DNA from: Paramacrobiotus metropolitanus
Lineage: Eukaryota > Tardigrada > Eutardigrada > Parachela > Macrobiotidae
DNA length: 64,000 nucleotides
Reading direction: 5' to 3'
NCBI RefSeq assembly: GCF_019649055.1
Contig: NW_026570445.1
Location: 1-64,000, forward strand
Part shown: in pieces, positions 1 through 11,610 of the stretch
Layout: every line of letters starts with the position of its first letter
How positions within the stretch are numbered: the first letter of the stretch is position 1
The notes under the pieces: generated by a model
The model's database searches: none
What the model was told of the DNA's origin: nothing
What the model saw: the letters and a program-made list of their open reading frames with translations, nothing else
Position numbers and translations under genes: made by a program

Positions 1-946
1 GATTCGTAATCGCTACCGAAGATGCTTAGCGCACGCTCCCCTTAGAGACGGCGTTCTGAAACGGCAATTGTTGTCCTGACGGCTTTTCCACCAGCAAAGG
101 CAAAGGCAAAGGTAAAGCTGACAACGGCAAAGGCGACGTTGGCCGACCCCGACCTAGTGCCTTACTGGGCAGAGCTGTAGAGAACTACACTTATCTGTGC
201 GCCGTTTAACTGTCCTTGTTTATTTGGTAAAATGATTTCATAAAAATACAATTAAGATTAAAGCTTAACCGGGTGTTTATTTCTCACTTGGTCAAAGCAT
301 AGGCACATCGTTCGTTGTTGGGCGCGACTTGCAGTTTGTTTTCTGTACATGTGCAGTTGGCAATCATCCGTACTCTTCTAGCCACAAGTCTGTATCGGCA
401 GTAGCCAAGATGTTATCACTTTATTCTGGGCGATTGAATTCTGATGCGGTTAGAAAGTCTTGGGTCGTCTGTTTCCGCTGTGTTATTCCCTCTTCCACTT
501 GCGCTTCTTTCGGGATCTTTCTAACAGTGTCAAAACGATTTTCATGCAGGAGGCAGTTAAACTGCTGTAGGGATTCGAGGTGATCATGCGGGCAAGTGCA
601 TGGTGAATGTGAACGTAACGAACGAGTTGAACTTTTGGTTAACGTTGCGTTCAGAGTACTTAAACGTGATCTATCTTGTGCTCGTACTGTCGTACATCTC
701 GCAGTTTTGCAGCGCTTGTCTTAGGGTGCAAAAGCAAGCCTTTGACGCAGAAAAATAGTTGTCATCAGGTTAAAAATTATTATCGTAGGTGTTATGCTAT
801 TTATGTATGATTTGGAGGCGTAGTCTTTCGCTTTGGAGTTTAAGTACGGTTTTTAGCTAAACAATAATAATAACATGGCCAGTTCGCTTACTGTAGGCTG
901 CCCGCTGCCCACTCCGGCTGCCGAATCGTCCATTTTCCCTCCCGCC
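1..946. other. no gene seen
   Basis: I see no convincing exon here. The only patterns are a short GGCAAA-rich tract around 95-140 and a few short open frames without protein-like composition. Confidence 0.5.
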
Positions 947-1344
947 CCGATCACGAGGGCCCGCGCTCAAGCTCTGACTCTGACTCAGACTCTGACCGCT
1001 CAAACTCTGACTCTGACTACTCAAAGTCTGACTCTGACTGACCAAACTCTGACTCTGACTGAATAACCTAAGAATAACTTAAAAAACCTAAGAAACCTAA
1101 GAAACCTAAGAAACCTAAGAAACCTAAGAAACCTAAGAAACCTAAGAAAACCTAAGAAACCTAAGAAACCTAAGAAACCTAAGAAACCTAAGAAACCTAA
1201 GAAGCCTATTAAGAAACCTAAGAAATCTTCAGAGTCAGAGTCAGACTTTGAGCGGTCAGAGTCAGACTTTGAGTAGTCAGAGTCAGAGTTTGAGTGGTCA
1301 GAATCAGAGTCAGAGTCAGAGATGGAGTCTAGGCCGATCACGAG
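947..1344. mobile_element. foldback element with CCTAAGAAA tandem core and 11-bp target duplication
   Basis: The left arm (about 966-1063) is built from TCTGAC units. The right arm (about 1229-1322) is built from GTCAGA units and is its reverse complement, including matching variant units such as CAAAGTCTGAC against GTCAGACTTTG. Between them lies a tandem array of the 9-mer CCTAAGAAA (about 1077-1225). The direct repeat CCGATCACGAG occurs at 947-957 and 1334-1344 immediately outside the arms, as expected for a target-site duplication. A related sequence at about 2160-2290 lacks the insert. I infer a foldback (hairpin) transposon or MITE. The coding-like frames inside (SDSD repeats) are by-products of the repeat. 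Confidence 0.7.
1077..1225 (+). repeat. CCTAAGAAA 9-bp tandem array
   Basis: About sixteen near-perfect copies of CCTAAGAAA are interrupted by one or two variant units. They form the spacer of the foldback element. Single or double copies of the same unit occur at about 2475-2500 (reverse complement) and 10852-10870. The core includes CCTAA, but the array is interstitial and is not a telomere. Confidence 0.85.
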
Positions 1345-1734
1345 CAGGGAAAACCGTTCCGCTACCGCTTTGCGTCAAATGCATGCGCCGCTGCCGGCCG
1401 TTTTCCGTGTTTTACCGTGTGACCGTGTCCGTGTAAATAAGGGGAGATATCGCAGCTATAAAGTATAAACTATACGTACAGTATTGTATAACCACAAAAG
1501 AAAACTACAAAGAAAAGAAAAAGTACAGCATATAGAAGACTATAAAATATCGCCTATTAATGCTCAAAGTAAAACGCGGCCTGGAGACAGCATTGGGAAG
1601 TGAGTTATTTTACGCATTAATCACGCTCGTATTTCGCAATTTGCCAGTAAGATGTTATACGGGCGCAGGATGTGCGCCTTATATGGGCGAAGACCGAACT
1701 TGAAAGCGGCGCAATTAGCGCAGTCAAACTGCTC

Positions 1735-2100
1735 CTACTAGGGACTTATTGTAAAGGACGACAGAGAATTAAAACTGCCGCGTTTTCCCTGATGTTTAAC
1801 TGGCGTTAGGAAAACAAGTACAGTTTTGTAAAGAAGTTTTTCCTGTCGATGCTAGTACTACTGTACTAGTAATCAAAATCCGATCGGTGGGCGTCCCGCT
1901 TGCCGATTTTTAAGTTTTTTTTTTCAGAGAATCTTATGTGAAAAATGTTACAAAATCGAATCAGAATTAGCTTGTTGTTCACAGCGAAATTTTCCGAATT
2001 GTTAAAACTGCTGCATGTAGCTAAAAATTAAGCTGCATTTCCGGGCGAAGCTGACGGGTATAAATTTGCAAAATTCTCTTAAAAATCGTACAAAATCATG
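1735..2100 (+). repeat. duplicated non-coding segment upstream of Ig copy A
   Basis: This segment is strongly similar to 7408-7720, which is intron 1 of Ig copy B. Shared stretches include GACTTATTGTAAAGGACGAC, GATCGGTGGGCGTCCC and AGAATCTTATGTGAAAAATG. It shows that copy A and copy B arose by segmental duplication. The signal-peptide exon that precedes this segment in copy B is not found in front of copy A. Confidence 0.75.
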
Positions 2101-2155
2101 ACTACTGTTGTCATTACGGCCGTAAAAATTCTAACTTGTTTCAAGTGTTCTGAAA

Positions 2156-2295
2156 AGCGGGCGGCCCAAATGGCTGTCGATTTTCCCGCCCGCTCCCGCC
2201 CCGAACAGGGGATCTCCATTCTCCCGATAGCGCTTTCCGTGTGGGTGCGTCGGGGGCCATTTTCCGTGTCTTACCGAGCCCGTGAAAACAACGGG
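2156..2295. repeat. empty-site relative of the foldback insertion locus
   Basis: This stretch aligns to sequence on both sides of the foldback element. TTTTCCC...CTCCCGCCCCGA matches the left flank (932-950). ACAGGG...CGCTTT...CCATTTTCCGTGTCTTACCG matches the right flank (1343-1424). It has one copy of the target region and no insert. It also lies inside a roughly 850-bp block of Ig copy A that is absent from copy B. Confidence 0.6.
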
Positions 2296-2988
2296 CGCTT
2301 GGTTAGACACTGCTGGAGACTATGCAATTCACCGAAATTCCCGTATAATCATCGAGGATTACATATTTTTCTTGCAAGGGTATGCCACAGAATGTTTTCA
2401 TTAGTCACCACAGTGGGTTGTCGGTTGTCCATTCATTTTGCCCACCCAAATTAAATGGTGGCCAAAATTCGGTTTCTTAGTTTTCTTAGGTTTCTTAGTT
2501 GGCCGGAATGACTGGTGGCGAAAATTAATGGTGGTCAAAACGATAGTAACGGACAACACGGTGATTAACGGACAATGAGGATACGTACTTGACTGAATTC
2601 GGTCTGAGATTCCAAGTCGGTCCGATTTCTAGCTGTTAGATTGGCTGGTCGGAATTCGGGAAAGATTACTACCCGATGTTGTTTATCTTGGCAGCTTTGC
2701 TGTGATTTTGTTAACAAAGTAAAAGCAACACTCGAAGTCAATCTATGTAGTTCAGATACACCGACACAGCAATTGTTAATTGTTCTATGACGCACAACGT
2801 GATAAGTTCTTCCATACATACATTGATACATCATACATGTATGTCTGCTGTATTTAGGTAAGTATTAGGTGTTGTATGTCTGTGCTGTGCAAAGTGTTAG
2901 CGCAAGCGTCCTGTAGCCAACGGATCATGTCGCGTTGTCATCTGCTGTGCTCATTTCCTTGTCCACTGAATCTGGTTTTTCGTCGTAG

Positions 2989-3874
2989 TGATGCGGTTGT
3001 TGGACGACGCTAAAGCCCGTAACGGGAGCGGAACCATGCATCTGCAGGGGCACGGTCGCGGCCCAACGTCGGCGGGATACCCGATCGAGGAATGGCCGCC
3101 GGGCACGGAGGTTGTCCGCGCGCCGGAGGGTGGCACGCTGATCATTCCCTGCCACATCACCAACAACATCACGTTAAGGGTACCCGTGTATGCGACATCA
3201 GGACTTGAATACTGAATACTCTACTCTGCAATATTAGTGCTTAAATATATGCAGATTGCGCCGGCGTTCACCCGCAACGGACTCCTGACGCGCCTGACCG
3301 GTGCCCCACAGGTGAACTACTGCTGCAACTGCACGAAAGATCACTTCCCGGCCAATTACTCCATGGAGGTCCAATTCGACGACTTCGACACGGGGCCTTC
3401 TCCATCCTTCTCCCGAACTTCACCTACGCGGCCACGGGCCTGTACGAGTGTCTGCACTCCAACGGCAGCCAGCGGGTGGTGACGCAGCGCTGGGTCAGCG
3501 CCACGCTTTTCCGCCACAACGTCTTCGATCCGCCCATGCAGAACGTAACGGTCCGCTACGGCGACCCCGCGGCGATGGTCTGCGGGGTCCGCTTCAACTT
3601 CCTCCCGGGATACCTGAAGACCCGCTTCCTGTGGCGCAGCGGAGGCTACCTGTTGATGGCCGACTCCATCCCGGCGGTCGCTGATCAGGCCCGGTCGTGG
3701 TGGGGATTCTATGGGCGCTTTGAGTTCGGCATCGATGACGCGGGTCGCTGCAGCTCCACGATGAAGATCAACAGGGTCACGTGGAAGGATGCCGGGCGGT
3801 ACGAGTGCTGGTTCCGCATCAGCGATCGGTTGGATGAGTGGATCATGCAGGAAGCTTATCTGCACGTCGTTTAA
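2989..3874 (+). pseudogene. two-Ig-domain secreted protein, copy A (5' exon missing, frameshifted)
   Basis: Exon 2 is 2989-3179 (acceptor CGTAG, donor AAGG|GTACCC). Exon 3 is 3255-3874 (acceptor ATGCAG) and ends in a stop after EAYLHVV. Phases match intact copy C. The strand-B cysteine is present (IIPC) and so are YEC motifs of both Ig domains. Compared with copy C, one base is missing in the GGGG run at 3392-3395, where the frame must shift from the first half of exon 3 into the frame ending at 3874. No signal-peptide exon like those of B (7257) and C (14623) is recognisable upstream. I infer a decaying copy. A base missing from the sequence itself could mimic the frameshift, but the absent exon 1 would remain. 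Confidence 0.7.
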
Positions 3875-3959
3875 TCTCAATCCCCGTTTGGCTAGCGGTT
3901 CGGGTTCGGAATGTGCGATTTAGAATAAGGAGATGTGATAGTGCCGAATTGTATCCTTT

Positions 3960-4170
3960 AGCCGCAAACCGGCGAAGCAGACTTGCATAAATTTTTACGA
4001 CAGCGTTTGTCGATAGAAATTCAACGGGGTAACGCGGCGTCGCTGCTGGGCTCGATGGAAGGACTGGATAAATTGAATAAGATTTTCTTGTTGTAGTTTT
4101 CGTGTTTTCTTCCCTTAATTTGCCTTCAAGTATGGTTTGTCCAATAAAAGTGTGCATATTGTACCCGGCT
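3960..4170 (+). repeat. 3'-end fragment of the R2/NeSL-like LINE, downstream of Ig copy A
   Basis: The frame at about 3990-4100 reads LRQRLSIEIQRGNA and ends IFLL-stop. This matches the C-terminal end of the LINE at 15.0 kb (FRQRLSIQIQRGNA...FFLL-stop). An AATAAAA signal follows at about 4144. The same fragment lies after Ig copy B (9035-9230), so it was part of the block that was duplicated. Confidence 0.65.
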
Positions 4171-4189
4171 TGGCTACTCAATAACATTC

Positions 4190-5014
4190 AATCAGTCAAT
4201 CAAACCTAATGCGGTGTACCTTGGTACACGGTGATTTCCCGGCAGTATATACAGTATGACACATTTTGGTGACCTTTATGAATTATCGGCCGAAGCGTAG
4301 CGCAGATCTTCCTGTGCTCAGTGATTATGGAAAATGTGGTGTCGGTCCGTCGGTCACCACCACTCGATGCACACGTGCGCAGTTGCCTTTTCTTTTAAAT
4401 GCACACATGCGCAGCGGCCGTATGTACTCCCGCCCCATGTAACTGGTGGTATCCGTCCGTCGGTGACCGCATATGAAAGCGAATAGGGGTGCAGTGGGCG
4501 TTTATACTCACGTTGCCTATATTTACATATAACTTGTGTTGTCCGTGCGTCGGCAACCGGCACCAAATGCACATATGGACGGTGGTATTTGTAACCGGAT
4601 GCACAGCTGCCCCGTAGCCGTATTTACTCACACCCCATGTACCTGGTGGTATCCGTCCGTCGGTTACCGCATATAGCCGGCAGAAAGGTGGACGGGTGGA
4701 TGGCGCATGTTTACAGTAATGCAATCGCATCCACCAGTCTGCCGACCTTCGGCAGATTGGCGGATGAGCTACCGCTTTCTGCCGAAGTCAGGTAGAATGG
4801 TGGACGACTCATCCACCAATCTGCCGAGCCAACCCGTCGGTGTCGAATCTGTCGATTGATCTAACAATGACACCGAACCATTGAGTGTATTCATGCTCAT
4901 TGTGACAGGCAGTGCATGCCGTCACTGTCCCGGCAGAAAGGTGGTTGCAGTTATGCAATACGTTTATCAGTTATGCATAATACGTTTATCATTCTGCCTG
5001 CATGCCATCCGACA
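4190..5014. repeat. tandem approx. 200-bp duplication and hairpin-rich non-coding DNA
   Basis: CTGGTGGTATCCGTCCGTCGG followed by an ACCGCATAT box occurs at about 4443-4472 and again at about 4645-4675, with similar upstream blocks (GCACA..., CCGTA.TACTC). This marks two units of about 200 bp. Around 4675-4830 short inverted copies of TCTGCCGA and CCACCA form hairpins. I see no gene. Confidence 0.5.
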
Positions 5015-5135
5015 TTTTTTTTAAACTTTTGAAATAAATTTCAAAATTTTTTAAAAAGTAATTCAAAATCTGAAAAAAAATGGTGGAAAGCTGGTTCGGT
5101 GTAAAAACGATCCGTATGCTAATGCGCGTTTAACG
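5015..5135. repeat. core fragment of the palindromic element family
   Basis: The AT-rich core (AAATAAATTTCAAAATT) followed by GGTTCGGTGTAAAAACGATC matches the centre of the element at 8051-8677. Only this central part is present. Confidence 0.55.
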
Positions 5136-7256
5136 TTTTCATGGAAATTGGAAAAGGTCCGGTTTGTAACAATGAAGCAGGACCAGAAGGATGAAGCAGT
5201 ACAAATCAAACACTGGTATGCAATCCTATTTCTTTCTTGGCACGGAAGCCGACCCGCCTGACGACTGGACGATAATTCTTTCGCTGAGTCATGGATAGGT
5301 TTTTACGCGTTTCTTCGTTACCCGACGCGCCTCATGCTAGGTCAACACTTCAGTTGTAAGAAAAAGTTGTACAACAAATCGTAGTCATAAAATGGGAACT
5401 ACGATTTCAACAATCGTAGTCGTAGTTTCCAGGTCGTTGTAGTAATGTTGTAAAATTTTTGCAAACTGCAACACTTCCCGGCCATACTTTGACCACAACT
5501 AAATTTGAGCCAGCCCAGCAGAGACGAGATTGGCGGATATAGCCCGCTTATTCTTGTTATTATTATTAGGCGGAAGCAACAGGATTTTATTTTGTTTCAT
5601 CATACGAATACATAGTTTACAAATCAGTAAATCAATCATGGTCGCATGCTATATACATATACTGAAGTATCTACAAAAAAAACTACAGTATCATAACATA
5701 AATGGAGCTAAATCAATTCTACTGACTTTGTAGTTTGATAGTTCAGTGCGGTTTCAGGTTTGTTATCACCAGTTAAGGGATTACATCACAATGATATCAA
5801 GTAATCAGCATTGTATCAAGTAATCAGTAACTGTTGGTTGCTCAAAAGAGCTAGAAGAGCTGTTTTATTTGTTCTAGCTATTTGGTATTTGGGATTTAAT
5901 TGTAAATGGCATTTGCTTGTACAAGGTTGAATTAAAAATAACATCAGCATTAACTAAACGAGTATTATTAATTGCCTCATTTGCATGTAACAGAGCTGCA
6001 CATATTATGGTGATTCTGGCAAAACTGCCCATTGGCTAGTTTGCTCCGATTGTTGTAGGAAGGAAGAAAAGCCCCTCCCTCCTACAACATCAATCTACAA
6101 CAAATTTTCCGAAATACAACATTTTTCCTGCAACTGTCGCGTCCATACTTTCGAGAATTACAACAAAAAATGCTACAACAAAGCCGACTGTCGTGCATAC
6201 TTTTTCTACGATTGTGGTAAGATTTCTATTGCATTCCGAATTACAACTAAAGTATGGACCCAAACAGACAGTTACGTACCCAAATGCAACTGACCTACAG
6301 TATACCATTACAACAAATACTAGTATCGACATGTCCACTGCGCTAAAAATAATATTCACAAACCACAACTGAGTCGACGACGGTGTTGATGGATAAATTT
6401 ACATGTGCAGTTATCGTAGCAAGTCTTCGCAGTCTTGAGCGGAAAACCGACTGTGACCTTTGAGCATCATAATCGACGTACGTGTGGCTAACGTACAGAC
6501 CATTCCGTGTTATCACAGCAGCTACAAATATGCAAATCGGTTTCTGACGACCACCCGGATCCCTATGAGCTGTGCTAGGGAATGGTTACAGTGAATGGAC
6601 CAATCGGTCTGAAAAAGCGCTACCCTAGACTTTCGCTACGCTAGACTACCCTGTACACGATTCTGTTTGAATTATTTAACCAGGCTGTTAGTATTCATTA
6701 CAGAATTCCTGCTACCAGTTCTGTGAACCGTGTATTCAGAATGATTTTGATGCTTTATACTCTTAGGTTGTGCAATAATATGAAGCTGATCTAGATCAGC
6801 TGGCAGCGGTGCCGTTCCCTGCACGGCGATTAGATCTAGACTGCGTTCCCAAGATAGATTTCTCTGATGATTGGCTGGCGTAGAAAAAAACACAGCCGGA
6901 ATTTGCGTTTGCTTTATTCGGCTAGCTGTTTCGAAAGTTGTTTCCTTTGCTCTAAGTGTTGCTGCATCTTTGTGGAGATTTGAAGGTTAATGAGTCGAGA
7001 AGTACTGATTTCTATTCACAGATGCAGCCAGCTTGCAGATAATATTAGAACATCAATATGACTAACGTCTAACGTCAGAACATAAAGTAGCTAGCAGCGT
7101 TACATACCAAGCCTGCAAGATGATGCAACGTGCTAAGAATAATCGTATGTTGGGAAATGTCTAACAGTAATCATACCCGTTTCTACGATGGGGCGGCCGG
7201 TTCGCAGTACGAAGGGTCCGGTCCAGTTTATCGCTGTTACATCGTCGTCGTCGGTA
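5136..7256. other. no gene seen; ACAAC/GTTGTA-rich DNA
   Basis: I see no convincing exon. Repeated TACAAC / GTTGTA motifs occur at about 5350-5460 and 6050-6370, including a hairpin at about 6051-6088 whose arms read GTTGTAGGA and TCCTACAAC. These look like remnants of a repeat family. Confidence 0.4.
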
Positions 7257-8887
7257 ATGGGATATTTTACCGTGGCGGTGGTGCTTTTGGCCTTTCTCCC
7301 GGGAGGACTGGCGTGCGCGCCTCAACCATCAGGGATCACCGTCGACCGACGTAAGTCAGCGCAGTTTTGGTAGGTCAAAATTAATTTGTAGTCTTTCAGC
7401 GCCTACCAGAGACTTATTGTAAAGGACGACGGAGAAATAAAAGTACCGCGTTTCCCTGATGTTTTAGTTGACCTTAAGAAGATATTACAGTTTTGTAGAG
7501 AAAACTATTCTCTCCTGTAGATGCTGATGATCAAAATCTGATCGGTGGGCGTCCCCGATTTGTAATTTTTTTTCCTTAGAGAATCTTATGTGAAAAATGT
7601 TACAAAATCGAATCAAAATTGCCTTGCTGTTCACATCGACATTTTTTCCGAATTTTTAAACCTGCTGCATTTGGCTAAAAAGCTGCATGCTTTTAGCTTT
7701 CCGGCTATTAATTTGCAAAACCAGTCGCTCCATCTGCTGCGCTCATTTTCTTTTCCATTTAATCTAGTTGTTTTTCGGCGTAGTCATGCGGATGTTGGAC
7801 GCCGCCAAAGCCCGTAACGGCAGCGGGAGGATGCATCTGCAGGGGCACGGAAGCGGCCCAACGTCGGCGGGATACCCGATCGCGGAATGGCCGCCAGGCA
7901 CGGAGGTTGTGCGAGCGCCCGAGGGCGGCACCTTGGTCATCCCATTCCCCTACCACATCACCAACAACATCACGCTAAGGGTACTCGTGTATGCGACATT
8001 ACGACTGTAATATTGCCGTTTTTCGTCTGATTTCGGCTATACGTATACGATAAGGTGGGGACGTGGGCCGGTACATGGTGCCAACTTCGTGTACATGCAC
8101 GAAAATTTACACTTTGGCGCACTCCCAGTCACATTTTTGTTTCGGTTTATGGCATTCTGTACCAGAAGATGTGTGTACACTGGTGTGAAAACCGTTTGTG
8201 CGCGCAGCATCCGGTTCGGGAGTTATGGCTGTTAGAAAATTCCAAAAAGTTTAAATGCATTCAGGTGTACCAAAAGTCTCATTATGGACCGCTCTCCCTC
8301 AAATTTTGCACGTAAATGCACAGAACCAAGAAAACCGTTTTTACACCGATCCAATTAATGTTCTAGCATGTTTTTCAAATTTTAAAATAAATTTCAAAAT
8401 TGTAAAATTCATTTTAGAAATCGAAAAAATTGTTGAAGGCTGGATTGGTGTAAAAACGGTCTTCGTGGCCATGTGCATTTACGTGCAAACTTTGAGGGAG
8501 ATCGGTCCATAATGAGACTTTTGGTACATCTGAACGCATTTAAACTTTTTAGAATTTTCTAACAGCCATAACTCCCGAACCGGATGTTGCGCGCACAAAC
8601 GGTTTTGACGCCAGTGGCTACAGAGTACAGAATGTCATAAACCGAAACAAAAATGTGTTTGGGAGTGCGCGAAAGTGTACTTCCTCCCCGGACGACTGGT
8701 CAACCGCTTCCTGTGGCGCAGTGGAGGCTGCTTGCTGATAGCCGAATCCATCCCGGCGGTCGCGGCCCGCTCGTGGTGGGGATTCTATGGGTGGTTTGAG
8801 TTCGGCATCGATGACGCGGGTCGCTGCAGTTCCACGATGAAGATTGACATGGTCACGTGGAAGAACGCCTACCTGCACGTCTTTTAA
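7257..8887 (+). pseudogene. two-Ig-domain secreted protein, copy B (interrupted and internally deleted)
   Basis: Exon 1 (7257-7350) encodes a signal peptide of about 20 residues ending GGLAC, with donor GAC|GTAAGT. Exon 2 (7784-7980) matches copy A, but the canonical strand-B cysteine codon reads TAC (Tyr) next to a small insertion (IPFPYHITNN). The 5' half of exon 3 is gone. In its place lies a palindromic element (8051-8677), and coding similarity resumes at about 8678 inside Ig domain 2. Near the end an in-frame gap removes the YECWF segment, so the frame jumps from WKN to AYLHVF-stop. Domain 1 is therefore mostly absent and domain 2 has lost its second cysteine. I infer a pseudogene. Confidence 0.75.
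8051..8677. mobile_element. palindromic (foldback/MITE-like) element, most complete copy
   Basis: The two halves are reverse complements across nearly the whole length. GCGCACTCCC and TTTGTTTCGGTTTATG near 8115-8150 pair with CATAAACCGAAACAAA and GGGAGTGCGC near 8637-8670. CGCAGCATCCGGTTCGGGAG near 8206 pairs with CTCCCGAACCGGATGTTGCG near 8572. The centre is AT-rich. The outer part of the right arm is missing where Ig exon 3 resumes. It has no coding capacity, and other copies or fragments occur in this window. I infer a non-autonomous DNA transposon. Confidence 0.75.
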
Positions 8888-9034
8888 TCACAACCGTTGA
8901 TACTTCTACCGATCATGTTGATCTGTGGCTTTTTGTGCCTGTGTATGCCCGTTTAAGCTATACGGCAATTCTGTCACGTCACACGTGTTGCTTCTGTAGT
9001 GTGCGTATTACTGTTGTTTAACGGAGTTGAGCAG

Positions 9035-9230
9035 ACAACCGGCGAAGCAGGCTCGCATAAACTTTTACCACCGCGTTTGTCGATAGATATTCATCGGGGT
9101 AGCGCGTTGGTGTGGGGCAGGATCGAAGGGCTGGATAGATAAATCGAATGAAATTTTCTTGTATAGTTTTCGTGTCTAGAATCTTCTTCCCTTAATGTGC
9201 CATTAAGTATCATCTGTCCAATAAAGTGTG
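9035..9230 (+). repeat. 3'-end fragment of the R2/NeSL-like LINE, downstream of Ig copy B
   Basis: CCGCGTTTGTCGATAGATAT and the preceding ACCGGCGAAGCAGG match the fragment after copy A (3960-4170), with several frame-destroying changes. AATAAAG follows at about 9220. Confidence 0.6.
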
Positions 9231-9647
9231 TATAAAGGGTGTATATTGTACCCGGCTTGGCTGACTACTGTAATTCTGTACGTACTGCGAATATTGTTAA
9301 TACAAGTAGCAACTGTCAAATATCAGCAGCCCGCTTGTTCTGTGGCACGACTGTTGCGCACATATCTGTTACTCATTTTGCTGCTATGACTAAGAGAAAA
9401 AACTGCAAATTTTCTCACCGCTGATAGCGGATACCCGCCTGGAAGACATCAAATCTAAGAGCATAGTACATTCTGCATTCTCTGCCATGGACAACACAGC
9501 ACAACAACTGCAAAATGAGACATTAATTTCATCTTAATGACATGTTTACATATATAATTTTTTTCTGCTTGCAAAGCTTTGGTGTGCCAATTAGGCGTGG
9601 ATGATTCTAGTTAAAATTAGTTCATTACATGTTTGCACAGTTAGTAA

Positions 9648-9845
9648 TTAGTACAGATAAGTTAAGAAATAAAACCACTTCAGTACGTAATACACTTCGT
9701 CCAACCACTTACCAATACAGAACGTTTCCTGTTCACATGCAGCATTGCCTCGCATTAAAGCAATCCTAATTCTCTGCTGCAAGAACTGAGTGGACCGCTT
9801 TTCTTGTGTCCGCTCAGAAAGCATTTCACCGAGCGAAGACATGTT
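9648..9845 (-). repeat. diverged LINE 3'-end fragment
   Basis: On the minus strand the frame reads TQFLQQRIRIALMRGNAAC. This matches the FxxQRxxxxxQRGNA signature at the C-terminus of the R2/NeSL-like LINE at 15 kb. It then diverges. It is a relic, not a gene. Confidence 0.5.
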
Positions 9846-10339
9846 ACATTTGGATTCCTTACCTCATGCACCCATTAACAGAGAGTTGATCAACTCAGTT
9901 TTCTGGTTTACTATGTGTATATTCAGTTTCCGCCATTTAAAACTGCGCGTCCATCCGACGACTTCCTGCGTTGTAACGCGTAGCGCTTAAACGTAACTTT
10001 GAAGTTGTCTTCGTTGTATGTAGTTGTGCTATTTTGCGTTGGTTAATAATTTTATGTGCTCGTATAATTCCTGTATTCTGTATGGAGAATTATGTTCACT
10101 TCCAAAGTCATTCTTCGGGAAATTCAGCAAATTCAGCCAGTGCAATCAATCCTACACAACATTAATGGACAAATGTACAGGAAGACAGGTGCGGCGATGT
10201 TGTGTTATGTCATTCACTGCTCATGTGACAAGCCGGATACCGAAATAACTGAGCAAAGACGAACTGAAAATTGTAACGGCATTGTTACAAACTTCCGGTT
10301 AAGCAGCACCGGTTCATCTGCTACAACCTACCCTCGCTG

Positions 10340-10640
10340 AAGAAGCTCCGGTTGGCGATCCTGAAGGTGAAGGGGAATCGCGCCGGGTTGGTCGTCAGCA
10401 CATCCGCCGGATCCCGAGCACATCGTAGGGAAAAGTGTTCCGCGCATTGCGCACATGCCATAGCCTGATCATAGATGGAGTAAAAATGCCATTTCCCGTC
10501 CACCGACGATCAGGCGTTGACAGTGCGGCTGAACAATCCACAGCATTTCCGGTGCAGGCTGGTTGGTCCAACCGAAGGATGGAATAACCGGATGGAGGTA
10601 GCTGACTCTTAAAAGCATGTTCCAGAGTCAAGAGTGAGGA
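10340..10640 (-). pseudogene. exon-like fragment of an unrecognised membrane-protein family
   Basis: Minus-strand translation contains MLWIVQPHCQRLIVGG, similar to ILEDFQPHCHRLLIDGLQMG at 37.3 kb (minus strand). The frame then shifts near 10500 into a coherent stretch ending FRIANRSFFSEG at a donor-like GAGG|GTAGGT (about 10340). I do not recognise the family. The shared QPHC(Q/H)RL core and the frame break suggest a decayed exon of a duplicated gene. Confidence 0.35.
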
Positions 10641-11566
10641 GAGGCCAACCTTATAGAGATGTCAAGATAAAGGCTAGACAAAGCGGAGTCCTAAATAAGT
10701 ACTTCGTACAGGCAGTGCTACAGCTTAGCAGTGCAGCGATTTGTGAGACTGCTCACAGGTAATTCTAATGATTATTCAATTAATAACTTGCTCAGTACAA
10801 CGGCCAATATGAATTGCCCACAAATCTAAAAAATATAAGAGAAGAACACAAGAAAACCTAAGAAACACAAGAAAAACCAAATCTCAATAAATTGGACAAC
10901 GTGGATCAGTGCACAAAAACTCCTTTAGGCGTTACTTGTTAATTACACAATTTACACTCACCATCCGATCGGGAACAACAAGATTGCGAACACTACTCAA
11001 GTAGTTCTCATTAGTTGAAGAGAAGTTGTTAAAATTGCAGTGCTCTTAACAATTTTTCCTTAACAGTTTGAATAATCCACGGACCACATGCACGCATAAG
11101 AGTCCCTCGAAGGAATGTAGCAAGTGTCCTTAACTGCGTCTAACCGACGGCAGAGAAGAAGTGACTATATACGATTAGTACTGTATATCGACTGGGCGAA
11201 AGCTGGCCGCTGGTGCTCTGTGATTGGACGACAGGACGATGGCGGCAGACAGCGGAGGGGGTGTGGCTATCGAGGAGGGCGGGACATGTGCATTCTGCAG
11301 TGCCACCGGAAATGACGCAGAACGGCCCATGCGCAGCGGTACTAGTAATTATTATATTTTAAATCAAGGTTAAATATAATTATAAGTTAAATATTAGTTG
11401 TTGAGCGTGTTGACAAGAAACAGAAAGAAAAGACTACAGAAGCGCAGATCTGGTCTATGGCAGTCTTTTTTGAAAATACTTATTTTACAACCAATACACC
11501 ATATACACCATATACGCCATATACACTTGAATATTGGAAATCCGCTAATTAGGAGAATAGTGGATG
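10641..11566. other. no gene seen
   Basis: This is non-coding DNA with one CCTAAGAAA-like unit at about 10855 and a short run of CATATACAC repeats at 11497-11530. Confidence 0.4.
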
Positions 11567-11610
11567 TACACGAATTTGGTACCATGTACCGGCCCACTTC
11601 CCTTAATCAG
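11567..11610. repeat. terminal fragment of the palindromic element
   Basis: GTACACGAATTTGGTACCATGTACCGGCCCACTTCCCTTAA-like sequence matches the outer end of the copy ending at 14190 and, reversed, the outer left end at 8051. It is a solitary end fragment. Confidence 0.5.

Noticed and set aside
329-583. 84-codon Cys/Ser-rich frame
   Set aside because: No signal peptide, domain, splice site or paralogue; composition looks random.
1077-1225. CCTAAGAAA array as a telomere (contains CCTAA)
   Set aside because: It is internal, sits between inverted arms with a target duplication, and the unit is not an arthropod TTAGG or other plain telomere repeat.
857-1436. Open frames of repeating Ser-Asp, Ser-Gln and Thr-Leu dipeptides on both strands
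   Set aside because: They are translations of the TCTGAC/GTCAGA repeat arms and the CCTAAGAAA array of the foldback element.
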